DNA of 64,000 nt, taken from the NCBI GenBank assembly GCA_965202795.1, contig OZ241848.1:1736001-1800000 (forward strand), written 5' to 3'. The notes under the pieces are model-generated. The model had not been told where the DNA came from. It ran no database searches and worked only from the letters and a program-made list of their open reading frames with translations. Of this stretch, positions 24,686 through 32,936 are shown in pieces. The position numbers were made by a program, and so were the translations under genes. Position 1 is the stretch's first letter. Every line of letters starts with the position of its first letter. This DNA is from JACOND01 sp965202795 (GTDB taxonomy: Bacteria > Bdellovibrionota > Bdellovibrionia > Bdellovibrionales > UBA1609).

Positions 24686-25087
24686 ATGAAAATTAAATTT
24701 TTGCCGCAAAATATTGAAATTGAGGCCAATCCTGACAAAAGCGTTTTGGAGCTGGCGCGGGCCTGCGGAATTCGCATCCAGTCCTCCTGCAACGGCATGA
24801 GCAGCTGCGGCGACTGCCGGGTGTTTTTGAAAGAGGGCGAAAACCATGTTCTGCCCCCCGCGGGGGAGGAGCTGAAGCTTATCGGCCAGGGGCATTATAT
24901 CGATCAAAGGCGGCTGAGCTGCCAGATTTACTGCTTTGGCAATGTCACTGTGGATTTGTCCGAGCAGGAGGAGCGGTTTCAGCAGGGCAAGATCTCAAAG
25001 CAGTTTTTGGAGAGAACCCAAAAGCGGAGCCCTCTGGAGACCCGCTCCAAAGGCGGCATTCTAATAGAGGAGGACAAGGATTTTTAA
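24686..25087 (+). CDS. 2Fe-2S ferredoxin
   Basis: A 133-residue protein with a plant-type ferredoxin fold. Cys35, Cys41 and Cys44 (SSCNGMSSCGDCRVFL) and Cys79 (RRLSCQIYCFGN) form the iron-sulfur ligand set C-x5-C-x2-C...C seen in this family; Cys83 is extra. The N terminus (KIKFLPQNIEIEANPDKSVL) is the usual beta-hairpin. A 35-residue charged C-terminal tail follows the domain. It may carry electrons for a redox enzyme encoded elsewhere. There is no clear ribosome-binding site, and it follows tyrS by 78 bases. Confidence 0.8.
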   Translation: MKIKFLPQNIEIEANPDKSVLELARACGIRIQSSCNGMSSCGDCRVFLKEGENHVLPPAGEELKLIGQGHYIDQRRLSCQIYCFGNVTVDLSEQEERFQQGKISKQFLERTQKRSPLETRSKGGILIEEDKDF

Positions 25088-25167
25088 TAGGCAAAGCCCT
25101 TAAATTGGGGAAAACTCTTGTTTTTTTGCGGGGGCGCGCGCGGGGGTTCGGGCGGCAGCAAAAATTT

Positions 25168-25226
25168 TGCGGCTTTAAAAAGTTTTTTCTGGCATAATGG
25201 GGCAAAAGATGGCATGATTGCCCATG
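25168..25226 (+). repeat. Repeated promoter-like segment (copy at 25980-26036)
   Basis: The phrase gttttttctggcataatg, preceded by gcggct(c)tttaaaa, occurs here and again at about 25980-26036, followed in both by aggcaaaaga(t/c)ggcatgatt-like bases. In this first copy it lies upstream of the small glycine-rich gene and could be a promoter with CATAAT as -10; the second copy faces no gene start. Confidence 0.5.
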
Positions 25227-25277
25227 CATGATTGCCCATGATTGCTTATAGATCTAAAAAAAATAAGGAGGCGCGAT

Positions 25278-25601
25278 ATGAAATACTTGCTTGTTATTTT
25301 GTTTTTTGCCGGCTCTTATGCTGAGGGCCTTTGGTATCAGCAGGGCGCCGGAGAGTGGAACGATCAGCAGAGGGCGGCGGCAATCGGCGCGTGGGCGGGC
25401 GCGCTGGCGGGCGCGGCGGCAGGGGGCGCCATTGGCTTCCTGGGGGCTGGCTTCATGGAGGTGGAGGCTGAGCTTAAGCCTCTTTGGGCTTCGATTGGAA
25501 TGTTGCACGGCGGGATGGCAGGCATTGCGGGAGGCGCCTGCTATCATGCGTTTAAGGAGAAGACAGCCAGGAAGCCGGACAAGCCAATGGAAACCTCTTG
25601 A
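25278..25601 (+). CDS. Small exported glycine-zipper membrane protein
   Basis: The 107-residue protein starts at ATG 25278 after AAGGAGGCG. A short signal peptide (MKYLLVILFFAGSYAEG) is followed by a Gly/Ala-rich hairpin (AIGAWAGALAGAAAGGAIGF) and a second hydrophobic segment. It ends GGMAGIAGGACYHAFKEK plus a basic tail. That ending closely matches the C terminus of the 757-residue J-domain protein at 26075-28348 (GGMAGVKTVDACYKVFFQK), so this looks like a stand-alone version of its membrane module. Function unknown; glycine-zipper hairpins often insert in membranes. Confidence 0.65.
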   Translation: MKYLLVILFFAGSYAEGLWYQQGAGEWNDQQRAAAIGAWAGALAGAAAGGAIGFLGAGFMEVEAELKPLWASIGMLHGGMAGIAGGACYHAFKEKTARKPDKPMETS

Positions 25602-26074
25602 AGAGGCCAAAGCCGTCTTAAGATCTGCTGCCTGCGCGATCTCAGGGATGAGCCAGCGGGGGGGGGGGCTGCCCGCTTCAAAATAGAGGCGCTATCTCTC
25701 AAACAAATCAAGATGGCCGCGGCGATTTCTCTGAATTTCATATACCGCCTTATGCCGTCCGCTGTGTCTTCTGGTTATTTTATACAAACGCTCCCCCTCA
25801 TTAGCAGTCATTTTAAACATCCAGAAATCCTGCTGTCCGCGCTCTCTTTTTTCTTTTCATTAAACCCTCCCCGCGCTGCTGTTTTTCAAAAAAATCCGCC
25901 CCGCCGGCAAAAAAAGCGCCTGATTTGAGCTGCATTCTATCTAAAGGCTTTTTTGCAAAGCTTGTCAAGAAAAAAAAATTTGCGGCTCTTTAAAAGGTTT
26001 TTTCTGGCATAATGAGGCAAAAGACGGCATGATTAGCCTTAAAGGCCTGGCTGGGGCCTGCCTCCAAAAAAAAA
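25602..26074. other. Intergenic region without a gene
   Basis: No convincing reading frame is present. The stretch holds a run of ten G (25659-25668) and the second copy of the promoter-like repeat near 25980-26036, next to the 3' end of the convergent J-domain gene. Confidence 0.5.
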
Positions 26075-28348
26075 CTAAATTTCTTTGGGAAGGGGGCTGG
26101 GAGACAGATTCCCGCTTTTTTGAAAGAAGACTTTATAACAGGCGTCCACAGTCTTCACCCCTGCCATGCCTCCATATCCCGCTCCAAATATGAGTCCCGC
26201 AGATGTGGAGACAATTCCCCCCAAAAGGGCAGCCATGCCGAAAAGCGCTTCTGCCCCGCCGCCGCCTGCATCAAAGCCAGGCAGCAAAAGATCAAAGGCC
26301 AGAGGGACAGCGGAAATGCCGGCTATTCCGCCGGCAAGAAGCCCGGCGCCGCCTCCGGCAAGGGCCCCCGCAATCTCTGCAATAGCAAGCGCGGGGCCGC
26401 CTCTGAATTTGTTTAACTTCTCCTCTTCAGACAGCGTCACTGCCTCCTTTGCTTTTTTAAGAAGCGCGCCTGCCAGAGCGGGAAGGCTGGACCATGTTGC
26501 CCCCTTCATCTCGGATATCAAAGCTTCAGCGGCGCGGGCGGTCATATTAACCCCGGCTCTTGCAGCCTTTTCCTCCTCTCTTCGCAGATTTTCCTCCCAT
26601 GCCTTTATCCAGTCTTTCAGATCCTCTCCCCCTCCTTTCAGGCCTGCCTCCCATGCCTTTTCGCCTGTCTCTTTTTCAGACAGCGCCGCAGCCGCCTCTC
26701 TTGTTCTTTTAAGAAACGCGCCTGTCTGAGAGGCAAGGCGGGCCGAGTGGGATGCCGCCGCCTTAATCCAGACTTTCGCGGCCTCCCCCTCTTCTCTCAG
26801 ATTCTCTTTCCATGCCCTTTCAATCTTCTCCATTTCCGCGCTGTCTGGTTTTCTTTGAGCAACCAAACCGGCGGGAATGAAGCTTGCCACGGTCCACGGA
26901 AGAGCCCTGACCCATAAAGGCCAGTCAGATTCGGCGCCCGCCTCCACATACAGGCCAAAGGCCGATCCCCCCAATATTACGCTGATGGCAAGGGCGCTCT
27001 CTCTAAGCTCTGAATTCCCTGAAAATGCAGCCTGAGGCCCGCCGCTGTATGTGGTCAGAGCGTTTTCAAAGCTCTCGCCCGCTTTAAGAAACTCAATCAT
27101 TTTGATATTGCCGGCTTTGGCCGCAGCCGGGATCAGCCTTTCCCTGATCTCGCTCTCAAGATTAAGGCCCCCCGCGCGCTGTCTTTTAAAATATATCCAG
27201 ACAGCGGTTCTGTTTAAGCGAAGCGCGACAGCTGTCTCCAAAGCGTCCGCCCCCCTGGCGTCCTGCAGGGACAGATCCAGACCCTCCCCGCTTAATATTT
27301 CATCAGCCAGGCCCTGCCAGGCCTGAGCGGCGCCTTCTCTCCCCTCATGCAGAGACTGCCTGATCCTTTTCAAAATCAACGAAAAAATCGGAGTCCCTTT
27401 AGAGCTTTTTCTGTTTATATAATCCCTGTTGTGGCGGAGAATCGCGCGGAGAGCCTCCGGCCCGCTTTTTAAGACGCTGGCCAGCTCTAATGCCGGCCTT
27501 TCCCCTGAGGGGGCAAAAGCCGCGTCAGCCCCCCGCTCCAGCAAAAAAGAAAGCGATTGGGGAAACCTCAAAGCCGCTGCGGGAATAACAAGGGGATCAA
27601 ATCCCTCAGAGGCGATTCCGCTGAAATCCGCATTAAGAAAAACAGACTCAAGCGCTTTATGAAGCGAGCGGTCTGTCTCGCTCCGCCGCTTCTGAAAGCC
27701 TTCGCCGCCGCCGGACTCCGGACGGCTGCTGTAAAGCTCTTCCATGGCGGCTTCAGCGGCCCGCCTGATTTCCTGATTGATTGAATGGCCTGTTTTTTTC
27801 TCCGCTGGGATTTCAGCGGCGGCAGCAGGCGGGCTGATTTCCTCCGCTGGGATTTCAGCGGCGGCAGCAGGCGGGCTGATTTCCTCCGCTGGGATTTCAG
27901 CGGCGGCAGCGTCCGGCCTGATTTCCTCCGCTGGGATTTCAGCGGCGGCAGCGTCCGGCCTGATTTCCTCCGCTGGGATTTCAGCAGCGGCAGCAGGCGG
28001 CCTGATTTCCTGATGGGCTGAATGGGCTGGTTTCTCTTTCTGTTCCAGCGGCAGCCGGCCGGCCCGCCTGAGCCGCCTCAGCTCCCGGTTATAGTCTTTT
28101 CTCTCTTTAGGGCGGCTGAGGGTTTTATAGGCGGTTTGCAGGGAAATAAACTGGCTCTCAGCAAGCGGGCTGTGATTCCTGTCAGGATGAGCCTTGCTTA
28201 TTCTCTTTCTCCAGGCCAGTTTTATTTCATTTTGGCTGGCGCTTTCCGAAACGCCCAGCATTTGATAAAAGGTCTGCCCCCCGATAACTCCAAAGGCGGA
28301 AAGCGGGGCCGCAGCCAAAAAAAACAATGAGATAAAAATCTGTTTCAT
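26075..28348 (-). CDS. Exported J-domain protein with EEI repeats and C-terminal membrane module
   Basis: The 757-residue protein has AGGAGG four bases before the ATG. After a signal peptide (MKQIFISLFFLAAAPLSAFG) comes a J domain (about 26-92) with an intact HPD at 54-56 (KAHPDRNHS), needed to stimulate Hsp70. Residues about 114-183 are five 14-residue repeats (EEIRPDAAAAEIPA). Then there are ankyrin-like helices (ALRFPQSLSFLLERGAD; LIPAAAKAGNIKMIEFLKAG), a coiled-coil region with repeated K-A-W-E-x-N-L-R, and a long Gly/Ala-rich hydrophobic C terminus ending in DACYKVFFQK. A J domain behind a signal peptide is unusual, since bacterial Hsp70 is cytoplasmic, so it may act outside the cell, possibly in a host cell (inference). 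The downstream neighbour on the minus strand belongs to the same exported group. Confidence 0.7.
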   Translation of the reverse strand: MKQIFISLFFLAAAPLSAFGVIGGQTFYQMLGVSESASQNEIKLAWRKRISKAHPDRNHSPLAESQFISLQTAYKTLSRPKERKDYNRELRRLRRAGRLPLEQKEKPAHSAHQEIRPPAAAAEIPAEEIRPDAAAAEIPAEEIRPDAAAAEIPAEEISPPAAAAEIPAEEISPPAAAAEIPAEKKTGHSINQEIRRAAEAAMEELYSSRPESGGGEGFQKRRSETDRSLHKALESVFLNADFSGIASEGFDPLVIPAAALRFPQSLSFLLERGADAAFAPSGERPALELASVLKSGPEALRAILRHNRDYINRKSSKGTPIFSLILKRIRQSLHEGREGAAQAWQGLADEILSGEGLDLSLQDARGADALETAVALRLNRTAVWIYFKRQRAGGLNLESEIRERLIPAAAKAGNIKMIEFLKAGESFENALTTYSGGPQAAFSGNSELRESALAISVILGGSAFGLYVEAGAESDWPLWVRALPWTVASFIPAGLVAQRKPDSAEMEKIERAWKENLREEGEAAKVWIKAAASHSARLASQTGAFLKRTREAAAALSEKETGEKAWEAGLKGGGEDLKDWIKAWEENLRREEEKAARAGVNMTARAAEALISEMKGATWSSLPALAGALLKKAKEAVTLSEEEKLNKFRGGPALAIAEIAGALAGGGAGLLAGGIAGISAVPLAFDLLLPGFDAGGGGAEALFGMAALLGGIVSTSAGLIFGAGYGGMAGVKTVDACYKVFFQKSGNLSPSPLPKEI
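27803..28010. repeat. Five 42-bp tandem repeats inside the exported J-domain gene
   Basis: The 42-base unit includes ctgggatttcagcggcggca and encodes EEIxPxAAAAEIPA on the minus strand. Units are nearly identical, so copy number could change by recombination without shifting the frame. Confidence 0.85.
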
Positions 28349-28369
28349 AAATCCTCCTTTGCAGGTTTT

Positions 28370-29794
28370 TTAAAGCGGCGGCGCGGAAGATTCCAGCATA
28401 GGGGGGGCCGCCTCCCCCTTCCTCAGCTCTCTATAGGATTGAAACGCCTTGTAACACATAACGGATGTCAGGCCGCCGGCCAGCGCAAGGCCCGACCCGG
28501 CCATAAACATGTTTATATCGTAAGCCCCGGCGGCAAGCCCCCAGCTTGCAGCCGCCGCTGTTCCGTTGACAAACATGGCTTTTATATATGCTTCTTTTGT
28601 CTTCTCTTTGTCTTTCCGGAAGCCGGAAAGGCCCATCGGAACAGCGGTTTCTATTAAATTTCCAAACAGATTCGCTGCCTGAGCCTGCCGCTCCCTTATT
28701 ATTTTATTGGCTGTTTTTTCATCCGCATCTGTCTCTTCCAGACTCAGAAAATCATTTCGAGCATTGTCGGAAAGCTCGTTTATCTCAGCAAGATAAAGAT
28801 AAATTTTATTGCTTGTCAGCCGCGCGGCCTGGAAATCCCCGTTTTTCAGGAGCTGCTGCCTTGCCCCTATATCTTCAGACAGCTGCTGGCTGTGTTTTTC
28901 AGCTATTGCCTCTGGCAGCCCCGCCTCCCTGAGGCGCGCAAAAACAGCCGGCCTGATGATTTCGCTCAAAGAGGGGCGGGCCTCCGCCAGCAAATGAAAG
29001 ATTGTCTTTCGCGTTTTTGTCTCGCGGGAGTGCAAAAGGGCAAGAACCTTCCATGCCGGGCCTTCATAGAGCTTGGCGGCGGCTTTTAAAAAGCCGTCAA
29101 AATCCCCTTTTAACAGGGCGGAGCCGGCCGCTGTGTCTTCCAGGGGAGTCTCAGGAAGCTTTCTCCATATATTGTCTTCCTCTTCGGGATAAGCTGCGGG
29201 ATTCGCGCCCCACACAGTGTTTTCGGCTTCATCATATATCTCATGGTTTGGCGCTTCATACAGGCGAAAAAGCTGCTGCGCCGCATGATTTTCGGAATGG
29301 ACGGCGGCTGCTTCGGGAGTCAGGCCGTCTCTGTCCCGTTTTCCGAGAGGCGGAAGCAGGGCCTGGGCCATGGCGATCTCTTCCGCAACCATGCTCTTGG
29401 TTTGGGCGCTGAAGCTCTCAGTAAACTGGTTGCGGCCGGGCAGCAAAACAAGATGATAGGTTGAGGAAAATGTTTTTTTCCGCCGTTTGGGATCAAACAG
29501 GTTTTCCACGGCAAAAAAGAATTTTTTTGCCGGGCCTTCTAAAAGCGCCTCTAATTCCATGCGGAATCTGAAAAGATCGCCTTTTCTCCGGCTTTTTTCC
29601 AGCCGGGAAAGCGCGGCTGAAGTTTTCGGATCGGAAATTTTTATCTTCCCGGCCTGAAGGGCGGAGGGGAAAGCGAAGGCAAAAGCGCTTAAGACAGCAA
29701 AAAAGCGCCTGCGGGCCGCCAAGCCCCCCCGCGCGGGAAAAAAAGCCATGGCGGCGCCGGCTAAAATACAGATCTGTTTCGCCGCTCCGCTCAT
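28370..29794 (-). CDS. Exported protein with ankyrin-like region and C-terminal membrane module
   Basis: The 474-residue protein has GGAGG seven bases before the ATG. A long signal peptide ends near SALQAGK. The body shares a clear pattern with the gene at 32934-33986: L-x-R-L-E-x-x-R-x-x-G-D-L-x-x-F-R-x-E-x-E-x-L-L-x-G-P-A, then PPLGKRDRDGLTPEAAAVH, YEAPNHEIYDE, ALLKGDFDGFLKAAAKL and GPAWKVLALLHSRETKT with a following T-x-F-H-L-L-A. The helix pairs recall ankyrin repeats. The C terminus has a Gly-rich hydrophobic segment ending LAGGLTSVMCYKAFQSYRE. It follows the J-domain gene's start by 22 bases on the same strand, so it is upstream in a likely two-gene operon. Function unknown. Confidence 0.65.
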   Translation of the reverse strand: MSGAAKQICILAGAAMAFFPARGGLAARRRFFAVLSAFAFAFPSALQAGKIKISDPKTSAALSRLEKSRRKGDLFRFRMELEALLEGPAKKFFFAVENLFDPKRRKKTFSSTYHLVLLPGRNQFTESFSAQTKSMVAEEIAMAQALLPPLGKRDRDGLTPEAAAVHSENHAAQQLFRLYEAPNHEIYDEAENTVWGANPAAYPEEEDNIWRKLPETPLEDTAAGSALLKGDFDGFLKAAAKLYEGPAWKVLALLHSRETKTRKTIFHLLAEARPSLSEIIRPAVFARLREAGLPEAIAEKHSQQLSEDIGARQQLLKNGDFQAARLTSNKIYLYLAEINELSDNARNDFLSLEETDADEKTANKIIRERQAQAANLFGNLIETAVPMGLSGFRKDKEKTKEAYIKAMFVNGTAAAASWGLAAGAYDINMFMAGSGLALAGGLTSVMCYKAFQSYRELRKGEAAPPMLESSAPPL

Positions 29795-30391
29795 TTAAAA
29801 TCCTCCGCGCCTGGCCTCATTGCGCGCATTTATCCCGGTTTACAGCCATAATAATAAGGATGCAAGCCTTTACAGCTCAAATTTAAGAAAATTTAAGATT
29901 TTATTTGAAGGCTTTGTCTGGCGGCTCTTTTCAGGCGGGAATGCGGCAGCTCAATGGTGTTTGATTCTGCTGAAGGCGCATGGCCCCGCGCCCTGCCATC
30001 TGGATTTCCAACCGCAGTTAATTGATTCTGCTGAAGGCGCATGGCCCGCGCGCATTTTTGTCTTTATTTTATGCTTTCGCCCCCATGCCCGGCCCCGCGG
30101 GGGCTTTTTTGAGCGCTTTCCTGATTTTCGGGCTTTCCGCAGCGGCGGAGGCTGCGCGAAGCCGCCATGGAGCGGCTGGCGCATTCCATACAAGCCTCTG
30201 ATGGCTCCAGGGGCTGCCTTTAAAAGCCAGGCTTTTAGTCCAGCTTGTTATGGGCGGTTTTCTTGAAGGCGCTATAATCACTGAAAAAGGGGGCTGGCCC
30301 CCTGGAGAGCCTGAATATTGCTGCCTGGATATGCCTGATTTTAATGAAGATGGCGCGGCGCCAAAAAAAACGGGGGAAAATAAGGGGGGCA
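29795..30391. other. Intergenic region with a 26-bp direct repeat
   Basis: No gene is convincing. The phrase ttgattctgctgaaggcgca plus tggccc occurs at 29961-29986 and again at 30022-30047. A longer open frame on the plus strand (29820-30266) lacks a ribosome-binding site and known features, and I reject it. Confidence 0.5.
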
Positions 30392-30706
30392 ATGAGGCTG
30401 TTTTGGCTTTTTTTGTTTGTTTTAGGCTCAGGGGCTTCCTGCGGCCCGCCGCTCCCCGCGCAAAGCCTTGGAGGCTATGAGCCGCCGGCATGCTCTGCCG
30501 GCAGAGGGCCTTCCCCCAGAGAGCTGGAGGAGAAAAAACAAGATCTGTTTCGGGACATTGAAGACTCCCCCCGATACAGCAGCTCAAAAGCGAGGGAGCG
30601 GGCCATTCGGAATTATAAAAACATTATTCGGATCAAAGAGCGGACAGCCTGCCCGGAGGATGTGGAGCGGATGATTGAGAACATTGCCCGGCTTCACAGG
30701 CGCTGA
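30392..30706 (+). CDS. Small predicted lipoprotein
   Basis: The 104-residue protein is assigned to ATG 30392, just after AGGGGGG; a longer frame from 30344 would spoil the signal peptide. MRLFWLFLFVLGSGASC gives a lipobox-like ending at Cys17. The mature part is charged and helical (LEEKKQDLFRDIEDSPRYSS, then ARERAIRNYKNIIRIKERTA) and ends with VERMIENIARLHRR. Family not recognised; probably a small envelope lipoprotein. It is directly followed by a minisatellite. Confidence 0.5.
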   Translation: MRLFWLFLFVLGSGASCGPPLPAQSLGGYEPPACSAGRGPSPRELEEKKQDLFRDIEDSPRYSSSKARERAIRNYKNIIRIKERTACPEDVERMIENIARLHRR

Positions 30707-30762
30707 AGGCCTGGATTTTTGGCAGCTTGTCCGATGCGCGGCCTCAAACCTGCCCGAAAGCT

Positions 30763-31085
30763 CTGATTTTTTTCAGCAGCCGGAAAAAACCCTGCAAATA
30801 TCCGCCAATTTTTCCAAATGTCTCCCGCCAAAAGCCCTGATTTTTTTCAGCGGCCGGAAAAAACCCCGCAAATATCTGCCAATTTTTCCAAATGTCTCCC
30901 GCCAAAAGCCCTGATTTTTTTCAGCGGCCGGAAAAAACCCTGCAAATATCCGCCAATTTTTCCAAATGTCTCCCGCCAAAAGCCCTGATTTTTTTCAGCG
31001 GCCGGAAAAAACTGCCAATTTTTCAAATGTTTTCCCGCCAAAAGCCCTGATTTTTTTCAGCGGCCGGAAAAAACCGCCAATTTGC
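30763..31085. repeat. Minisatellite of 74-bp units (five copies)
   Basis: Unit starts (ctgattttttttcag) lie at 30763, 30837, 30911, 30985 and 31047; the fourth unit is shortened to 62 bases. Each has a gcggccggaaaaaacc block and a ccgccaatttttccaaatg block. The minus strand is open through the array, but no start signal or folded protein pattern supports translation. Confidence 0.85.
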
Positions 31086-31147
31086 GCCAATATCTTTAAA
31101 TATGGCAAATATTTAAAAAGAAAACCATCATCCAGGGAGGGATCATC

Positions 31148-31876
31148 ATGAATTTATCAAAAAAATCACGCTTAAAAATCTGTTTTCGCTCTTTTTTTGC
31201 GGTTTCCGCCTCTTTTTTTTGCATGCTTTCCGGCGCCCCCGCTTTTGGACAGCAGAGCCTGCTGGGGGCATGGGAGCTTGCAGGATATATGTGCTCCGCA
31301 GACGGCAATCTGATTCCCATGGGAGATTCCACGCAGGAGTTTGTTTTCCGGCATGGCGGGGAGCTTAAAGTCACATATCACAAGCTGCCTGGCAGTGACG
31401 ATGAGATGACTCCCCGGGAAGTGTGGGAGCGCTCAGTCCGGGAGGCAAAGGAAAGAGTGGAGCGCTGGCATCAGGATGACATTGGCGGGCACGAAGAAGC
31501 CTGCCGCAATAACCCAGATGATGACAATCTCTGCTCGCGCCGCGGCAAAGCCGATCTTTATGACGAATGGCGGGGGCAAAGAGACAGGGAGCTGGCTCAA
31601 ATGCTGGAGGAGATCGGAGAAGAGCCGGGGGAGGAGTCTCAGGAGCCATGCAAAATAGTCTACAGCATGGGATGGAGCGCTTCCAGAGGCGCGTTAACCA
31701 TCACGCAAAAAGCCGTTGAAGCCACCGATTCCTGCGGATACAGCAGCGGCGTCCCCCAGAGACTGTCACTGAGGTTTTATTTTGATGAGGGGAATTTGCA
31801 TTTTATCATGCCGGCAAAAGGCCGCGAAGAGGACTGCGGGAGCCAAGACACTGTTGCTATATTTTTCAGAAAATAA
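31148..31876 (+). CDS. Exported protein of unknown function
   Basis: The 242-residue protein has ccagggagg before ATG 31148. A long signal peptide (SRLKICFRSFFAVSASFFCM through GAPAFG) is followed by QQSLLGAWELAGYMCSADGN, a domain opening reminiscent of small lipocalin-like barrels. A charged helical middle (ERSVREAKERVERWHQDD, then DLYDEWRGQRDRELAQMLEE) and a C-terminal beta region (GWSASRGALTITQK; LSLRFYFDEGNLHFIMPA) follow. Six or more cysteines suggest disulfides outside the cytoplasm. Family not recognised. Confidence 0.6.
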   Translation: MNLSKKSRLKICFRSFFAVSASFFCMLSGAPAFGQQSLLGAWELAGYMCSADGNLIPMGDSTQEFVFRHGGELKVTYHKLPGSDDEMTPREVWERSVREAKERVERWHQDDIGGHEEACRNNPDDDNLCSRRGKADLYDEWRGQRDRELAQMLEEIGEEPGEESQEPCKIVYSMGWSASRGALTITQKAVEATDSCGYSSGVPQRLSLRFYFDEGNLHFIMPAKGREEDCGSQDTVAIFFRK

Positions 31877-31915
31877 GCGGCATAAAAAAAAAATGAAACA
31901 GGATGAGCATAAAAA

Positions 31916-32195
31916 GATTAAAAAATAAGCGGGTTTGCGCGGTTTCTGTTATTGCTGCGGCTTAAGTGATTAAAAAATAAGCGGGGTTTGCGCGGTTTCT
32001 GTTATTGCTGCGGCTTAAGTGATTAAAAAATAAGCGGGTTTGCGCGGTTTCTGTTATTGTTGCGGCTTAAGTGATTAAAAAATAAGCTGGTTTGCGCGGT
32101 TTCTGTTATTGCTGCGGCTTAAGTGATTAAAAAATAAGCGGGTTTGCGCGGTTTCTGTTATTGCTGCCGGCTTTAAGTGAGTAAAAAAAACTGGC
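31916..32195. repeat. Minisatellite of 52-bp units (five full copies plus partial)
   Basis: Units start at 31916, 31968, 32021, 32073 and 32125, with a degenerate start at 32179. Each contains gattaaaaaataagcggg, gtttgcgcggtttctgttat and tgctgcggcttaagt. Stops occur in the frames, so it is non-coding. It lies between two exported protein genes. Confidence 0.9.
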
Positions 32196-32321
32196 GGATT
32201 TTTTTTTTTGCAGTGGAGCTAAAAAAAACGCTTGACTTAATTTTTTGGCTGTAGTTTTCTGCATGAGGAAGCCCAAAATTATTTGGGTCTAAAAAAACAA
32301 CAACTAAATAGGAGGTTCATT

Positions 32322-32723
32322 ATGCGCTTCATATTATTTTTTCTTATCCTGCCGCTTGGCGCCATGGCCCAGCAGGCGGAAGACACCGCTGTTTCTTCAG
32401 AAGAAATGGCTGTGGAGGCGGCTGTCTCGTTAGATGGCGAGGCGCGCCAGGAGGCCCTTTCGGCTATTTTTGCGGAGGTCTATGGGGACGCGCATTCCGC
32501 TAACTCCCCTTACAGCTCAGAGGATTACGCGGGCATTGCCGAAGCCATTGGCAGCTGCGCGGCAGGCCCGGATGAAGCTGCCGAGGCAGCTCCTGAGCTG
32601 CAGACAGAGTCTTGCGCGGATGTGATTCAGGCAGCCTTTGAGGGCGGCCTCTCTCCCGCCGCTGTTAGACAGGCCATAGAGGAGGCTGGCCAGGGCGGCT
32701 CAGAGCCTGTGGCAAAGCCCTAA
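32322..32723 (+). CDS. Small acidic exported protein
   Basis: The 133-residue protein begins at ATG 32322 after AGGAGG. The signal peptide is MRFILFFLILPLGAMA with cleavage before QQAED. The mature part is strongly acidic and alanine-rich, with EARQEALSAIFAEVYGDAH and two halves that look like a repeated motif: GIAEAIGSCA and AVRQAIEEAGQGG. Two or three cysteines are present. Family not recognised. A strong hairpin terminator follows at 32768. Confidence 0.6.
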   Translation: MRFILFFLILPLGAMAQQAEDTAVSSEEMAVEAAVSLDGEARQEALSAIFAEVYGDAHSANSPYSSEDYAGIAEAIGSCAAGPDEAAEAAPELQTESCADVIQAAFEGGLSPAAVRQAIEEAGQGGSEPVAKP

Positions 32724-32767
32724 GGCCTGCTTTTTCAGCCGCAATTTAAGAATCAAAATGACGCCGC

Positions 32768-32803
32768 CCCCTGCTGGTTTTTTGAAAGCCGGCAGGGGGT
32801 TTA
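32768..32803 (+). terminator. Rho-independent terminator
   Basis: CCCCCTGCTGGTTTT pairs, with two wobble pairs, to GAAAGCCGGCAGGGGG, followed by TTTA. It ends the small acidic exported protein gene. Confidence 0.75.
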
Positions 32804-32890
32804 GTCATGCTTGGGCGCCCGCCGGATCCCCGCATTTTGCGAAGCTCAGAAATCAAAAAACAGAAGGGTTTAAGATGAAAAACATGCTTT

Positions 32891-32936
32891 GCCTGTTTGC
32901 CGGGCCAGCCTCGCAGCCGCTCATTATAAACAGATG
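32891..32936. repeat. Palindromic element at the 5' end of an exported-protein gene
   Basis: cctgtttgccgggccagcct followed by cgcagccgctcattataaac belongs to the dispersed family; a close relative with the same tataaacag ending lies at 36045-36082. It interrupts an apparent start (ATG 32875, MKNMLCLF) so that the frame closes after 22 codons. Confidence 0.6.

Noticed and set aside
26166..26729. Long plus-strand frames antisense to the J-domain protein
   Set aside because: They mirror the Ala-rich coding strand and lack start signals; high GC makes long antisense frames common here.
27777..28013. Plus-strand repeat peptides antisense to the EEI repeats
   Set aside because: The repeats are explained by the minus-strand gene with a signal peptide and J domain.
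29820..30266. Plus-strand frame of 148 codons
   Set aside because: It spans the 26-bp direct repeats, has no ribosome-binding site and no recognisable feature.
30773..31041. Minus-strand open frames in the 74-bp minisatellite
   Set aside because: No start site or folding pattern; openness follows from unit length and composition.
31916..32195. CRISPR array
   Set aside because: The units are tandem with no distinct spacers, and no cas gene is present.
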